A stretch of 52,514 nt of DNA from Synechococcales cyanobacterium CNB (GCA_030263455.1 SZOZ01000015.1:1-52514); one strand, 5' to 3'; positions 7,867-16,682 are shown, numbered from the stretch's first letter. Notes: generated by a model not told the origin, from the sequence alone. Translations and numbers: made by a program.

Positions 7867-9023
7867 CGCGGACCGCCCCCCCCCGACCCCGCCCCCGTCT
7901 CATCCACCACCCGCACCATCGTCCCGGGGAACAGCCGTTCGTTCCCTTCCACGACCACCACGTCGCCCTCCGCCAGCGCGCCGGGGCCGATCACGTACCG
8001 GTCGCCCATCGGGAACATCACCTCCACAGGCGCGGGGAACGCCGGCGAAGGACCGCCACGCCCGCCAGACACGCGGTACACGAACGCACCGGCGTCGTTC
8101 CGCAGCACCGCATCCTTCGGCACCGTCAACTGCTCGCCCTCCAACCCCGTGGGCACCCACCCGACCACCGACATCCCCGGGGCCAGCACGCCCCCGCTCG
8201 CCTCCAGCGTCGCCACAAGCACGAACGTCCGCGAGCGAGGATCAACGTCCGGCACCACGCGCTGATCCACCGCCGACAGCGTCAGTCCCGCCGAGCCGAC
8301 GTCCACCAGCACGCCGTTCGCGCTCGACGACGCCGCCCCCAACAAACGCTGCGGAACGCTCAGCCACGCCTCCAGGCGACCCGTCGCCACGACCTCCGCC
8401 ACCGCATCCCCGGACGACACCCACTGCCCGATCTCGGTGAGGCGCCCCACCACCACCGCGTCGAAAGGCGCGACGATCCGGGTGTCCGCCAACTGCTCAC
8501 GCAGCCGGTCCAGCCGCGCAGCGACCATCAGCCGCTGCGCCTCGGCCTGAGCGAGCCGCGCCTGCGCGATGCGGTGCGCCCACTCCGCGTCACGCCGCTC
8601 ACGTGCCGTCGCTCCGCCCGCGTCGAACGCGCTGCGCACGCGCTCCCATTCCTGCCGCGCCTGCCCGAGCGACTCGCGCCGCTCTTCGATCGTCGCCTCC
8701 GCGAAGGCCCCGTCCGCCTCCGCCTCCGAGATCAGCAGCCGAAGCCGACGCGAGTCCAGTTCCGCGAGCAACTCCCCGGCCCGCACGGTCTGCCCCTCGC
8801 GTACCGGCAGCGCGATGACCAGCCCTTCCTCCTGCGCCGCGACACGCGCACGCTTCACCGCGCGCAACTCACCCGTCACCAGCCGCCTCTCGACGACCGG
8901 CTCCGCGCGAACCTCGCCGGCTCGCACGGGCGTTGCCGGCGGGCCGTCCCCGCCCTGCCCCCGCGCGCCCGACGACACGCACACCGCCGCCGCGGCCGCC
9001 CACAACCCGATCTGCCATCGCAT
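7863..9023 (-). CDS. RND efflux periplasmic adaptor (membrane fusion protein, HlyD/AcrA type)
   Basis: 386-residue periplasmic adaptor linking the RND permease to an outer-membrane channel. A signal peptide (MRWQIGLWAAAAAVCVSSG) is followed by a barrel-sandwich half (QEEGLVIALPVREGQTV), a long Glu/Arg/Ala-rich coiled-coil hairpin (about residues 85-165), the second lipoyl half (IVAPFDAVVVGRLTEIGQ) and beta-barrel domains. I start at ATG 9023 because it opens the signal peptide; the frame extends 15 codons further up to 9068 but that would bury the signal. GGAG lies 10 nt before 9023. It is translationally coupled to the downstream permease. Confidence 0.9.
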   Translation of the reverse strand: MRWQIGLWAAAAAVCVSSGARGQGGDGPPATPVRAGEVRAEPVVERRLVTGELRAVKRARVAAQEEGLVIALPVREGQTVRAGELLAELDSRRLRLLISEAEADGAFAEATIEERRESLGQARQEWERVRSAFDAGGATARERRDAEWAHRIAQARLAQAEAQRLMVAARLDRLREQLADTRIVAPFDAVVVGRLTEIGQWVSSGDAVAEVVATGRLEAWLSVPQRLLGAASSSANGVLVDVGSAGLTLSAVDQRVVPDVDPRSRTFVLVATLEASGGVLAPGMSVVGWVPTGLEGEQLTVPKDAVLRNDAGAFVYRVSGGRGGPSPAFPAPVEVMFPMGDRYVIGPGALAEGDVVVVEGNERLFPGTMVRVVDETGAGSGGGGPR

Positions 9024-9174
9024 CGTCGCTGGACTCCATCCCCGCATACGCCCGCACCCGGAACGCATCCCACGCGACGGGACGCAATGCTAGCCCCGCG
9101 ACCACCACGTCTCTTCTTCTGATCCAGCCCTTCGGGAGTTTGATCCGCTGGCCGGTTCAACGAGGCGCCACCCC

Positions 9175-9591
9175 TCAGAACGGCAACTCCTCCTCGTACC
9201 GCGCGTCGTCGCCCGTCCCGAACTCACCGTCCGGCCCCGCGCTCACGAACACCACCCGCGTGTTGAACCCCGGCCGCTCGACGAAGTCAAGGCGCATCTC
9301 CGTCCCCCACTGGTCGTTGAACACCCCGCGCGTGCCGCCCACCTCCGCCGCCGACGCCGGCAGCCGCCCGTTCTCCTCGCGGTACTGCGCGATCAGAATC
9401 GCCAGCTGCTTCGTGTTGACGGCCGTGCGCACGTCCCGCGCCGTGTCCCGCGACTTGGCCGCCTGCTGCGCCAGCCCCGTGTTCCCCCCCCCGACCCCGA
9501 AGTAGATGATCATCCCGATCGCCAGCACGATCAGCAGCACGATCAGCCCGAACCCGACGTTCCCGCGCCGCACCCTCGCGTACCGTCCCAT
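9175..9591 (-). CDS. pseudopilin-like small protein with GspG-type C-terminus, no Glu5
   Basis: 138 residues. A basic leader (MGRYARVRRGNV) runs into GFGLIVLLIVLAIGMIIYF, a single membrane helix shaped like a type IV/T2SS prepilin but with Val where the conserved Glu at +5 of the mature pilin normally stands. The soluble part has an N-terminal helix ending YREENGRLP and a C-terminus SAGPDGEFGTGDD, which matches the calcium-loop end of GspG major pseudopilins. AAGGAGG lies 5 nt before ATG 9591; an upstream in-frame start at 9627 lacks support. No other secretion gene is adjacent. It is either an orphan pseudopilin or a membrane-anchored domain derived from one. Confidence 0.6.
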   Translation of the reverse strand: MGRYARVRRGNVGFGLIVLLIVLAIGMIIYFGVGGGNTGLAQQAAKSRDTARDVRTAVNTKQLAILIAQYREENGRLPASAAEVGGTRGVFNDQWGTEMRLDFVERPGFNTRVVFVSAGPDGEFGTGDDARYEEELPF

Positions 9592-9690
9592 GCCGACCTC
9601 CTTGCCCCCACCGCCACGCCCCTCCACCCCACAGCCTACCCCCCTCCACGCCCCCGTGACAGGATCGCCCGTTTCTGCAACACTGTCCCC

Positions 9691-10815
9691 ATGAACACCT
9701 TCAATCGGCGTGAGTTCCTCGCGGCCGCCGCCGCCGTCGGAGCATCCGGCCTCGCGGGCGCGGCCGCACCCGCTTCAGGAGCCTCCACCGTGCCAACCGC
9801 CACGCAACCCGCCGCCGACCGCCCCGGCGAGAAGCACCGCGGCCCGTGCGCCATCGCCTCCGGCAACGGACGCGACTGCGTCGCTCGCGTCTTTGAACTC
9901 ATGCAGGCCGGCGAACGCCCCGTCGTCGCCGCCGTCCACGGCGTCAAGATCAACGAAGACGACCCCAACGACATGAGCGTCGGCTACGGCGGACTCCCCA
10001 ATGAGGAGGGCGTCGTGCAACTCGACGCCGCCGTCATGGACGGCCCGCTCCACCGCGCCGGCGCGGTCGCCTGCCTCGAACGCATCAAGAACCCGGCCAT
10101 GGTCGCACTCGAAGTCCTCCGCCGCACCGACCACGTCCTGCTCGTCGGCGAGGGCGCGCTCCGCTTCGCCCTCGCCATCGGCTTCAAGGAAGAGAACCTC
10201 CTCACCGAGGAGGCCCGGCAGGCCTGGCTCCGATGGAAGGCCGACCTCAACAAGGACGACAAGTGGCTCGACCGCGACCAGCAGCCACTCGGGGGGGGGG
10301 ACCGCCGCGGCGACTCACGCACCGGCCCCGAACCTTGGCGAACCGACGTCCCCTTCACCTGGGGCACCATCCACTGCTCCGCCCTCAACGCCGCGGGTGA
10401 CCTCGGATGCACCACCACCACCAGCGGCCTCTCCTGGAAACTCCCCGGCCGCGTCGGCGATTCACCCCTCATCGGCTGCGGTCTCTACTGCGATAACGCC
10501 GTCGGCTCCGCAGGCTCCACCGGCCGCGGCGAGGCTGTCATCCAGACACTCGGCGCCTACGAGATCGTCCGCTCCATGGACGACGGCCTTACCCCCACCG
10601 AAGCCTGCCTCAAGGCCTGCAAACGCATCGTCGACCGCACCCGCGAGCCGCGACTCCTCGACGACCAGGGCCGACCCAACTTCAGCGTTTCCTTCTATGC
10701 ACTCCGAAAAGACGGCGCATACGGCGGCGCGTGCATCCGGAAAGGCGGTACCTTCGCCGTCCAGGACGGCCAGGGCGCACGCGTCCTCCCCTGCGAGTGG
10801 CTGTTCGAGAGATGA
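9691..10815 (+). CDS. N4-(beta-N-acetylglucosaminyl)-L-asparaginase (Ntn hydrolase), Tat-exported
   Basis: Cleaves the N-glycosidic GlcNAc-Asn bond or acts as a plant-type asparaginase; these autoprocess to expose an N-terminal Thr. The N-terminus is a Tat signal (NRREFLAAAAAVGASG). The predicted nucleophile is Thr226 in WGTIHCSALNAAGDLGCTT, followed by the family block GRVGDSPLIGCGLYCDN and GRGEAVIQ. About 374 residues, normal for the glycosylasparaginase precursor. A run of ten G at 10293-10302 lies in the linker before the cleavage site but keeps frame. No Shine-Dalgarno is evident; AACACT stands 6 nt before the ATG. Confidence 0.9.
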   Translation: MNTFNRREFLAAAAAVGASGLAGAAAPASGASTVPTATQPAADRPGEKHRGPCAIASGNGRDCVARVFELMQAGERPVVAAVHGVKINEDDPNDMSVGYGGLPNEEGVVQLDAAVMDGPLHRAGAVACLERIKNPAMVALEVLRRTDHVLLVGEGALRFALAIGFKEENLLTEEARQAWLRWKADLNKDDKWLDRDQQPLGGGDRRGDSRTGPEPWRTDVPFTWGTIHCSALNAAGDLGCTTTTSGLSWKLPGRVGDSPLIGCGLYCDNAVGSAGSTGRGEAVIQTLGAYEIVRSMDDGLTPTEACLKACKRIVDRTREPRLLDDQGRPNFSVSFYALRKDGAYGGACIRKGGTFAVQDGQGARVLPCEWLFER

Positions 10816-10831
10816 ACAATGCGCGGGCGCG

Positions 10832-10867
10832 CCACCGACCTCGGCTGCTGTGAGCCGAAATCGGTGG
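10832..10867. repeat. imperfect inverted repeat (hairpin) CCACCGACCTCGGCT / AGCCGAAATCGGTGG
   Basis: Arms at 10832-10846 and 10853-10867 with a 6-nt loop and two mismatches, in the gap between two convergent genes. It may act as a bidirectional terminator, but there is no T-tract on either side. Confidence 0.55.
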
Positions 10868-10896
10868 GATGCGCATCCGTCCAGCGCGCAGCACAT

Positions 10897-10918
10897 CGAG
10901 GTCGCAGAGCCGACCTCG
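10897..10918. repeat. 8-bp perfect inverted repeat CGAGGTCG / CGACCTCG
   Basis: Second hairpin in the same convergent gap, arms 10897-10904 and 10911-10918. It shares the word CGACCTCGG with the neighbouring hairpin at 10832, so the pair may be a small REP-like unit. Confidence 0.5.
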
Positions 10919-10961
10919 GTGGCACGATCGGTTGCTGCGATCGACGTCTCGAACGGCCGGA

Positions 10962-11792
10962 TCACATCTTCACCACCACCAGGTCGAACACCGTCGGCAG
11001 CAGCATGAACGTGTCCGGGTCCGCCGACGCCTCCGCCCACGCATGCTCGAACGCACCCCGTTCCGCCGCGCTCACGTACCCCATCTTCTCCAGCCGCGGC
11101 AGGAAACTCCGCCAGAACGAGTCCGGCCAGTGCCACATGCTCTCCCCCGGCCTCGCCAGAACCTTCGTCGGCCGCAGCAGTTCCACGCGGAAGCCGTGCT
11201 CCCGGAACAGCCCCGGCAGACTCGCCATCACGTCCGGGTCGCCCTTGCGGTCGCGCCAACTCCGCACCACCGCCCGTATCACCGTGTCGAACGCCTCCCG
11301 CCGCGGCGCGAGCGTGATCGACGCGTAGTTGAAGTAGTCCTGCACCGCCACGCGACCGCCCGGCCGAACCAGCCCCGCCAACCCGCGCACCACGGCCTCC
11401 GGGTCCGGCACAAAGCACAGCACCCACCGCGCATACGCCAGGTCGAACGACGCCTCCGGCAGCCCCGCCGACCCGAGGTCCGTCGCGTCGCCCACCCGGA
11501 AGTCCGCGTGTGCGAAGCCCAGCAGCGCCGCCCGGGCGCGCGCAAACTCAAGAAACGGCTCCGACTCATCCACGCCCACCAGCGCGCCCGTCGAACCGAC
11601 GATCTGCGCCAGTTCCAACGACGCATACCCCGGCCCGCACCCCACGTCCAGCACCCGCATCCCCGGCCGGATGCCCGCCGCCTGCCACAATGCGTGGGCC
11701 GTGTCCGACCACAGGCGGTGCTGAAACCCCAGCCGGGCGAGTTCGGCCTCGTCCGTGCCGAGCACGTATTCGCGGCGTGCCGTGTCGCTCAC
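10962..11792 (-). CDS. class I SAM-dependent methyltransferase
   Basis: 276 residues. The SAM-binding motif VLDVGCGPGYASLELA comes after a ~45-residue N-terminal helix region, then the acidic end of strand 2 (LVGVDES), DFRVGDATDLG and the motif after strand 4, SFDLAYARWVLCFVPDPEAVVRGLAG, all as in the Methyltransf_11/25 superfamily. Substrate unknown. The start is GTG at 11792; TATGGT lies 5 nt before it and no Shine-Dalgarno is present, a leaderless arrangement. Divergent from the MFS transporter. Confidence 0.85.
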   Translation of the reverse strand: MSDTARREYVLGTDEAELARLGFQHRLWSDTAHALWQAAGIRPGMRVLDVGCGPGYASLELAQIVGSTGALVGVDESEPFLEFARARAALLGFAHADFRVGDATDLGSAGLPEASFDLAYARWVLCFVPDPEAVVRGLAGLVRPGGRVAVQDYFNYASITLAPRREAFDTVIRAVVRSWRDRKGDPDVMASLPGLFREHGFRVELLRPTKVLARPGESMWHWPDSFWRSFLPRLEKMGYVSAAERGAFEHAWAEASADPDTFMLLPTVFDLVVVKM

Positions 11793-11967
11793 GACAAACC
11801 ATAGGCAAAGACCGCTCTCTCACCATCAGGCTTGCCGCGGCCAGTCCGCCTGCGAACGCTTGGCCGTGGCCCGCGACGCACGCCCTCAGCACGACGCGAC
11901 TTCCGGCGTGTGGCGAGCGTGGATCGAAACGTGGGTTCAGTCATGGGGAGGCTTCCACCCCGCCTCC

Positions 11968-13293
11968 ATGCCCGCCTACGCCCGCGCCAACTACCGCCGC
12001 GAACTCCTCGCCGCCTTCTTTCTCCCCTTCCTCCTCGCCGTCGTCGACAGCGCGATCGTCGGCGTCGTCGTGAAAAACGCCTACGACGGCGTCGTTGCTC
12101 CCAAGACTCTCAACTTCGTCGTCGCTCTCCTCACCGCCTCCACCGCTTTCGCCAACATCGTCAGTTTCGCCTGGGTTCGCCTGAGCCACGGCGTCGACAA
12201 GGTCCGCTTCATCAACGCCCTCCAGGTCGCCATGATCGTCCTCGTCGGCCTCATCGCCCTCGCCCCGCGCAACGAGCCCGGCCTCTGGCTTGTCGTCGCC
12301 GCCGTCCTCGCCGCACGCTTCTGCTGGGCCGGATTCATCACCATCCGCTCCACCATCTGGCGACAGAACTACTCCCGCGCCGTCCGCGCCCGAGTCACAG
12401 GCAAACTCGCAACCGTGCAGGTGCTCACCCTCGCCGCGCTCGGCGTCGGCCTGGGCATGGCCATGAACGCCGACGCGCGCGCCTTTCGCATCCTCCTCCC
12501 CGCCGGCTGCGCTCTCTCCCTCGTCGGCGTCTGGGCTTGGGCGCGCATGCGCATCCGCGGCCACCGCGCCCTCCTCGCCGCCGAGCGCGCCACCGCCAAC
12601 GACGCCGACGCCCCCTCCCTCAACCCCGTCGCCATGGCCCGCCTCCTCGCCGCAGACCACCTCTTCGCCGGTTACATGACCTGCATGATGCTCCTCGGCC
12701 TCGGCAACCTCATGCTCACGCCGCTCCTCGTCATCGCCGTCAAGGAAGAGTTCGGCATGGAGTACCTCGGCGGCATCGCCGTCACAAACTCCGTCCCCCT
12801 CGCCATGATGCCCGTCAGCATCCCACTCTGGGCACGCCTCCTCGACCGCGTTCACGTCATCGTCTTCCGCACCGTCCACTCCTGGGTCTTCGTCGCCGCC
12901 TCCGCCCTCTACCTCCTCAGCGTCGTCACCCACACCGTCTGGCTCCTCTACGCCGCAAGCGTCGTGCAGGGACTCGCCTTCGGCGGCGGCGTCCTCGCCT
13001 GGAACCTCGGACATCTCGACTTCGCCCCCCCACACAGGGCGTCACAATACATGGGCGTCCACGTCACCCTCACAGGCGTCCGCGGCCTCCTCGCTCCCTT
13101 CATCGCCGTCGGCATCTACGAGACCGCGCGCGCCATCGACCCCGCCTATGGCGCATCGGCCTTCGCCGCCTGCACCGCCTGCTGCATCGCCGGAGCCGTC
13201 GGCTTCAAACTCCTCGCACGCGCCCTCGGCGACGGCCGCGGCCGCCGCGAAGAACCCGTCGAAACCGCCCCACCGGCACGAGTGACGGAATAG
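11968..13293 (+). CDS. MFS-type multi-pass transporter
   Basis: About 441 residues with roughly twelve hydrophobic segments and the usual central basic loop (RMRIRGHRALLAAER). It shows the general layout of the major facilitator superfamily, without a residue pattern that tells the substrate. I chose ATG 11968 (SMPAYARANYRRELLAAFFLPF) because the first membrane helix starts ~15 residues later. The frame stays open up to 11755, and a GTG near 11910 (VWRAWIETW) is an alternative. The stop is only 13 nt from the convergent stop of the SnoaL-like gene. Confidence 0.78.
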   Translation: MPAYARANYRRELLAAFFLPFLLAVVDSAIVGVVVKNAYDGVVAPKTLNFVVALLTASTAFANIVSFAWVRLSHGVDKVRFINALQVAMIVLVGLIALAPRNEPGLWLVVAAVLAARFCWAGFITIRSTIWRQNYSRAVRARVTGKLATVQVLTLAALGVGLGMAMNADARAFRILLPAGCALSLVGVWAWARMRIRGHRALLAAERATANDADAPSLNPVAMARLLAADHLFAGYMTCMMLLGLGNLMLTPLLVIAVKEEFGMEYLGGIAVTNSVPLAMMPVSIPLWARLLDRVHVIVFRTVHSWVFVAASALYLLSVVTHTVWLLYAASVVQGLAFGGGVLAWNLGHLDFAPPHRASQYMGVHVTLTGVRGLLAPFIAVGIYETARAIDPAYGASAFAACTACCIAGAVGFKLLARALGDGRGRREEPVETAPPARVTE

Positions 13294-13306
13294 TGGCAAG
13301 GGAGTG

Positions 13307-13816
13307 TCAATCCGCGGCTCTCCGCCGCTCCACGAGGTCCAGCAACTCTCCCGCCACCTCGTTCGGCACTTGGAACGTCAGGTTGTACTGCGCGATCCGC
13401 CACCGGCCCCCGCTCAGCACCATCACCCCCGTGCCCCGCAGGTCGCCGTACTTCTCGTTGCGGACCACCTCGTCGAACCACGCCGCGTGCCCGCACGGCG
13501 CGACCGTCACGTGCCGCTCGACCGCGCGGTACGTCCACGCCGAATCACGCTCGAAATACGGCTTGGCCCAGGCGCGGAACCCCTCCACCGTCCACCGTTC
13601 CGTCGGATCCGTCCCCAGAAACACCGCGTCCTCGGTGAAGTGCCCGAAGTACCGCTCCGCGTCCGCCTTCGCCGCCGCGTCGTGGAAGTCGTCCAGCGTC
13701 TCGCCGATGACCTCGGCCATCGGCCGCACGGTCAGCCGCCGCGGCCGCTCCGGCTGAAACGCGAACGCCCCGAATACGACCGCGACGATCGGCACGACGA
13801 GCAGAGTGCAACGCAT
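13307..13816 (-). CDS. SnoaL/NTF2-like fold protein, exported or membrane-anchored
   Basis: 169 residues. One hydrophobic N-terminal segment (LLVVPIVAVVFGAFAF) is followed by an NTF2-like cone: helix ETLDDFHDAAAKADAERYF, then FTEDAVFLGTDPTERWTVEGF, and the final strand pair RWRIAQYNLTFQVPNE. This is the SnoaL_3/DUF4440-type pattern; members range from small enzymes to ligand-binding proteins, and no catalytic residues can be fixed here. GGAG lies 7 nt before ATG 13816; longer in-frame starts to 13900 encode low-quality sequence and are not used. Confidence 0.75.
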   Translation of the reverse strand: MRCTLLVVPIVAVVFGAFAFQPERPRRLTVRPMAEVIGETLDDFHDAAAKADAERYFGHFTEDAVFLGTDPTERWTVEGFRAWAKPYFERDSAWTYRAVERHVTVAPCGHAAWFDEVVRNEKYGDLRGTGVMVLSGGRWRIAQYNLTFQVPNEVAGELLDLVERRRAAD

Positions 13817-13954
13817 GATGTGGCTCCAAGGCACAGCGACACAGCGGCACAGCGACGAAGTGAAGCGCGACGAACCGCATCGTACTCGGATTCGCCCCAT
13901 CGACTCCCCCTTCGCGCTCTTCGTGCCCTTCGCCTTCCACCCAAAAAACGACAG

Positions 13955-13974
13955 CGGGGCCTCGAAAGGCCCCG
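13955..13974 (-). terminator. rho-independent terminator of the 80-residue gene
   Basis: Seven-bp GC stem CGGGGCC/GGCCCCG (13955-13961 and 13968-13974). On the minus strand it is followed after 4 nt by TTTTTT (13944-13949). It lies 40 nt past the stop of the small gene at 14014 and transcribes in its direction. Confidence 0.85.
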
Positions 13975-14013
13975 CCCCGTGGAGTGAGGAGAGATGCTGT
14001 TCCCGAAGGCCGG

Positions 14014-14256
14014 TCAGGCCTTGGTCTTGGTGCGGAACTCGAGGTACCCCATCCGGACGAGGAACGCCGTCGCCTCCTCGACCTCATACCGGCTGAACGG
14101 CACGAGGCACGCGGGCTGGTCGGGTGTCCCCATCAGGTCCACCGGACGCGGGCAACGCCCGGTGAGCCGATCCGCGACCTCGGTCAAGGCCTTGATCACG
14201 GCCTCGGAGGCCTCGAAGAGCCGTTCCGAATCGATTGTCTCAAAGTACTCGTTCAT
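14014..14256 (-). CDS. 80-residue conserved-looking small protein of unknown function
   Basis: Short acidic N-terminal helix (MNEYFETIDSERLFEASEAV), then a hydrophilic segment with CPRPVDLMGTPDQPACLVPF and a second helix RYEVEEATAFLVRMGYLEF. There is no signal peptide, membrane segment or recognised domain. The two Cys and Pro-rich centre could be structural. The gene is believable because AGGAG stands 7 nt before the ATG, the composition is protein-like, and a strong terminator with a T6 tract follows. It is a stand-alone transcription unit. I do not recognise the family. Confidence 0.72.
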   Translation of the reverse strand: MNEYFETIDSERLFEASEAVIKALTEVADRLTGRCPRPVDLMGTPDQPACLVPFSRYEVEEATAFLVRMGYLEFRTKTKA

Positions 14257-14452
14257 GGCTGCGCTCCTGATACCTTGATCGCCGTCGGGGGTTTCTGGTT
14301 TCGGCGTTTCCCGCCATTCCTCTGCTTCTTCAAGCGGCGTTCGGGTCCACCACTCACGCTCCGGGGCGCGAACTCTGCGCCACGGCCGCCCCGGGCGAAC
14401 CCCGGCAACTGCCCTGTTTGCCACCGGATGGCCTCCCGCCGATACTGCCGCC

Positions 14453-15937
14453 ATGCTCAACCACGCTCGAACCGCACTCTCTTCGACCCTCGCTGCCTGT
14501 CTTGTCGCCTTCACAGGCTGCGGCACCTCCGACAACGGCGGACGAAGCCTCCTTGCACCGATCCAGCGCACGCCAGCCGCGCCGCTCGCCATCACCCTCG
14601 ACGGCAGCATCGACGACTGGCCCGCCGACAAGGCCGCTCTCGCGGATGCCCACTACCTCTACCTCCGCCTCGCGGTCGAGGGCACGCCACGCGCCCTCCA
14701 GGCCTCGCACGAGACGCTCACCGTCCTCATTGACGCCGACGCCGATGCCACCACCGGCACGCGCGTTGAAGAGCCGAAGAACACACTCGGCGTCGATCTC
14801 GAAGTTCGATTCTCGCCCAGGCGAGACGACGGCTCGCCTGGGCGAGGCGTCGCCGTCATCGCGCACACTTCCGACGGCCCACGCACGCTCTCTCACGCCG
14901 ACATCGACCTCCTCGTCGCGCCGACGCACGCCGCCGACTGGTACGAACTCCGTCTCAGCCGCATCCTTCCCGACGGCCTGCCCGGCGCAGGCCTCGCCAC
15001 CGACGGCCGCGCCTCGGGCATGATCGTCCTGCACGGCGCCGACGGACACGTCGCAGGCTGGTCCGACCCGTTCACCGTCGCGCTCGGCCCCGCCGCGGGC
15101 ACGCCGCATCTCGGCGATGCCGACCTTCCCCGCAAGCCCCGCGGCGCGATCCGCATCGTCTCCTGGAACGTCGAGCACGCCTCCCCCATGCGCAACGCCG
15201 GTCCCTTCGCCAACGTCATCCTCGCCCTCGAACCGGACGTCGTCCTCGTGCAGGAATGGACCCTCGACACACCGGGCCAACTCCGCGGCTGGTTCACCGC
15301 TTCGCTCCCCGCTTCCGACGGCCGCCCCTGGCACACCCGCACCGGCGACGGATGGGGCGTCGGCATCGTCTCCAAGCATCCCCTCGAACCGCTCGGACCC
15401 GCGCGCCTCGAACTCCCGGGGCACGACACTCCCGTCCGCTTCATCGGCGCGGTCGCCCACACGACCGCCGGGCCAATCGCGCTCGCCTCGCTCCACCTCA
15501 AGTGCTGCGGCGGCGCGGACGGCCCCGAAGACGCTCAGCGCGCCGCCGAGGCACGCCTCATCAACGCCACGCTCGCCGACGCGCTCACCGGCATACAGCA
15601 CGATGCGATCGTGATCGCCGGAGACGTCAATCTTGTCGGCAGCCGCACGCCCCTGGACAAGCTCGCCGCGGGCCTCGCCTCGGGCGGCGCCGATCTCGCC
15701 GTCGCCGCCCCCAGCGTCCTCGGCGACGCCGCCTTCTATACCTGGACCGACCCCAGGAGCGAGTTCTCACCGGGACGTCTCGACTTCGCCCTCGTCGGCG
15801 GCGGGCGCATCGTCAACGCCTTCGTCCTTGACACCGCGCGCCTCTCCGACGCCTCCCTCCAACGCATCGGCCTCGACCGCACCGACACCGCCGCCAGCGA
15901 CCACCGCCCCCTCGTCATCGACGTCATGCCGAGATAG
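14453..15937 (+). CDS. lipoprotein with endonuclease/exonuclease/phosphatase (EEP) domain
   Basis: 494 residues. The lipoprotein signal ends at a lipobox-like FTGC (Cys23). Residues ~45-210 resemble a carbohydrate-binding, CBM9-type beta-sandwich (DGSIDDWPADKAALADAHYLYLRLAV). Residues ~225-494 are an EEP hydrolase: IRIVSWNVEHA, metal Glu in PDVVLVQEW, VIAGDVNLVGS and the terminal SDHRPLVIDV. This fold cleaves phosphodiesters in DNA, inositol phosphates or sphingomyelin. The export plus an N-terminal binding domain points to an extracellular or outer-membrane hydrolase; the substrate is unknown. GATACT lies 6 nt before the ATG and no Shine-Dalgarno is seen. Confidence 0.85.
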   Translation: MLNHARTALSSTLAACLVAFTGCGTSDNGGRSLLAPIQRTPAAPLAITLDGSIDDWPADKAALADAHYLYLRLAVEGTPRALQASHETLTVLIDADADATTGTRVEEPKNTLGVDLEVRFSPRRDDGSPGRGVAVIAHTSDGPRTLSHADIDLLVAPTHAADWYELRLSRILPDGLPGAGLATDGRASGMIVLHGADGHVAGWSDPFTVALGPAAGTPHLGDADLPRKPRGAIRIVSWNVEHASPMRNAGPFANVILALEPDVVLVQEWTLDTPGQLRGWFTASLPASDGRPWHTRTGDGWGVGIVSKHPLEPLGPARLELPGHDTPVRFIGAVAHTTAGPIALASLHLKCCGGADGPEDAQRAAEARLINATLADALTGIQHDAIVIAGDVNLVGSRTPLDKLAAGLASGGADLAVAAPSVLGDAAFYTWTDPRSEFSPGRLDFALVGGGRIVNAFVLDTARLSDASLQRIGLDRTDTAASDHRPLVIDVMPR

Positions 15938-15947
15938 ACGCGCCCCG

Positions 15948-16682
15948 CTACTTCGGCGCGCCCACGCTCTCCACGATCCGCACGTCTCCCTCTCCGTCCT
16001 CGACCGCCACGCCCAGCGCACGCAGTGCGAGCAGCGCAGCCTGCTGCTCCGCCTGCTTCTTGCTCTGCCCCCACGCCGGCTCGAAACGCCTCGAATCGAT
16101 CTCCACGCACACCTTGAACGCCTTGGCGTGGTCCGGCCCCTTCTCGTCGAGCGTGCGATACACCGGCGTCCCATCGAACCGCTGCTGGGCGAACTGCTGC
16201 AGCACGCTCTTGAAGTTCTGCTGGTGCCCGCTCTGTGCCGCCCGCTCGATGATCGGATCGATGTGCGGCCCGATGAACGCCGCCGCCGCCTCGTACCCCG
16301 CGTCCACGTACACCGCCCCGATCACCGCTTCGAGCACCGCCGCCGCCAGCGACGGGGGCTGCGTCGAAGACTGCATCCCCTTCCCCAAGATCAGCAACTC
16401 CTGCAACCCCAGCGAACGCGCGATCTGCGTGCACGCCCGACGGGACACCGCCGCCGACTTGATCTTCGTCATCTCCCCTTCGAGCAGTGTCGGGAAACGC
16501 CGGAAGATGCGCTCACACGCAACCATCCCCAGCACCGCGTCGCCCAGAAACTCCAGCCGCTCGTTCGACTCCACGCGCGATTCCGCCACCGAAGCGTGCG
16601 TCAGCGCGCGGCACAGCAGCCCCGGATCGCGGAACCGGTGACCGATCACGGCTTCGGCACGAACGCGGTGGGCTTCGTCCAT
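15948..16682 (-). CDS. rnc: ribonuclease III
   Basis: Double-strand-specific endoribonuclease for rRNA and mRNA processing. Residues 40-51 are the family signature NERLEFLGDAVL, carrying catalytic Glu44 and Asp48. The RNase III domain continues to ~160, and a dsRNA-binding domain follows (about 170-240; VYRTLDEKGPDHAKAF ... AWGQSKKQAEQQAALLAL). 244 residues from ATG 16682, normal length. The frame extends to 16742, but the added residues are atypical, so 16682 is preferred. No Shine-Dalgarno is clear. The 10-nt gap to the convergent EEP gene leaves no room for a separate terminator. Confidence 0.95.
   Translation of the reverse strand: MDEAHRVRAEAVIGHRFRDPGLLCRALTHASVAESRVESNERLEFLGDAVLGMVACERIFRRFPTLLEGEMTKIKSAAVSRRACTQIARSLGLQELLILGKGMQSSTQPPSLAAAVLEAVIGAVYVDAGYEAAAAFIGPHIDPIIERAAQSGHQQNFKSVLQQFAQQRFDGTPVYRTLDEKGPDHAKAFKVCVEIDSRRFEPAWGQSKKQAEQQAALLALRALGVAVEDGEGDVRIVESVGAPK

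Noticed and set aside
3619-8265. A very long plus-strand open frame (1548 codons) opposite the RND operon
   Set aside because: Its translation is Arg/His/Pro-rich and antisense to well-supported genes on the minus strand; such frames are expected in very GC-rich DNA with strong third-position bias.
10293-10302. Ten-G run inside the aspartylglucosaminidase gene as a possible frameshift
   Set aside because: The frame before and after the run is the same and both sides match the family, so the run is in frame. It remains a potential slippage site.
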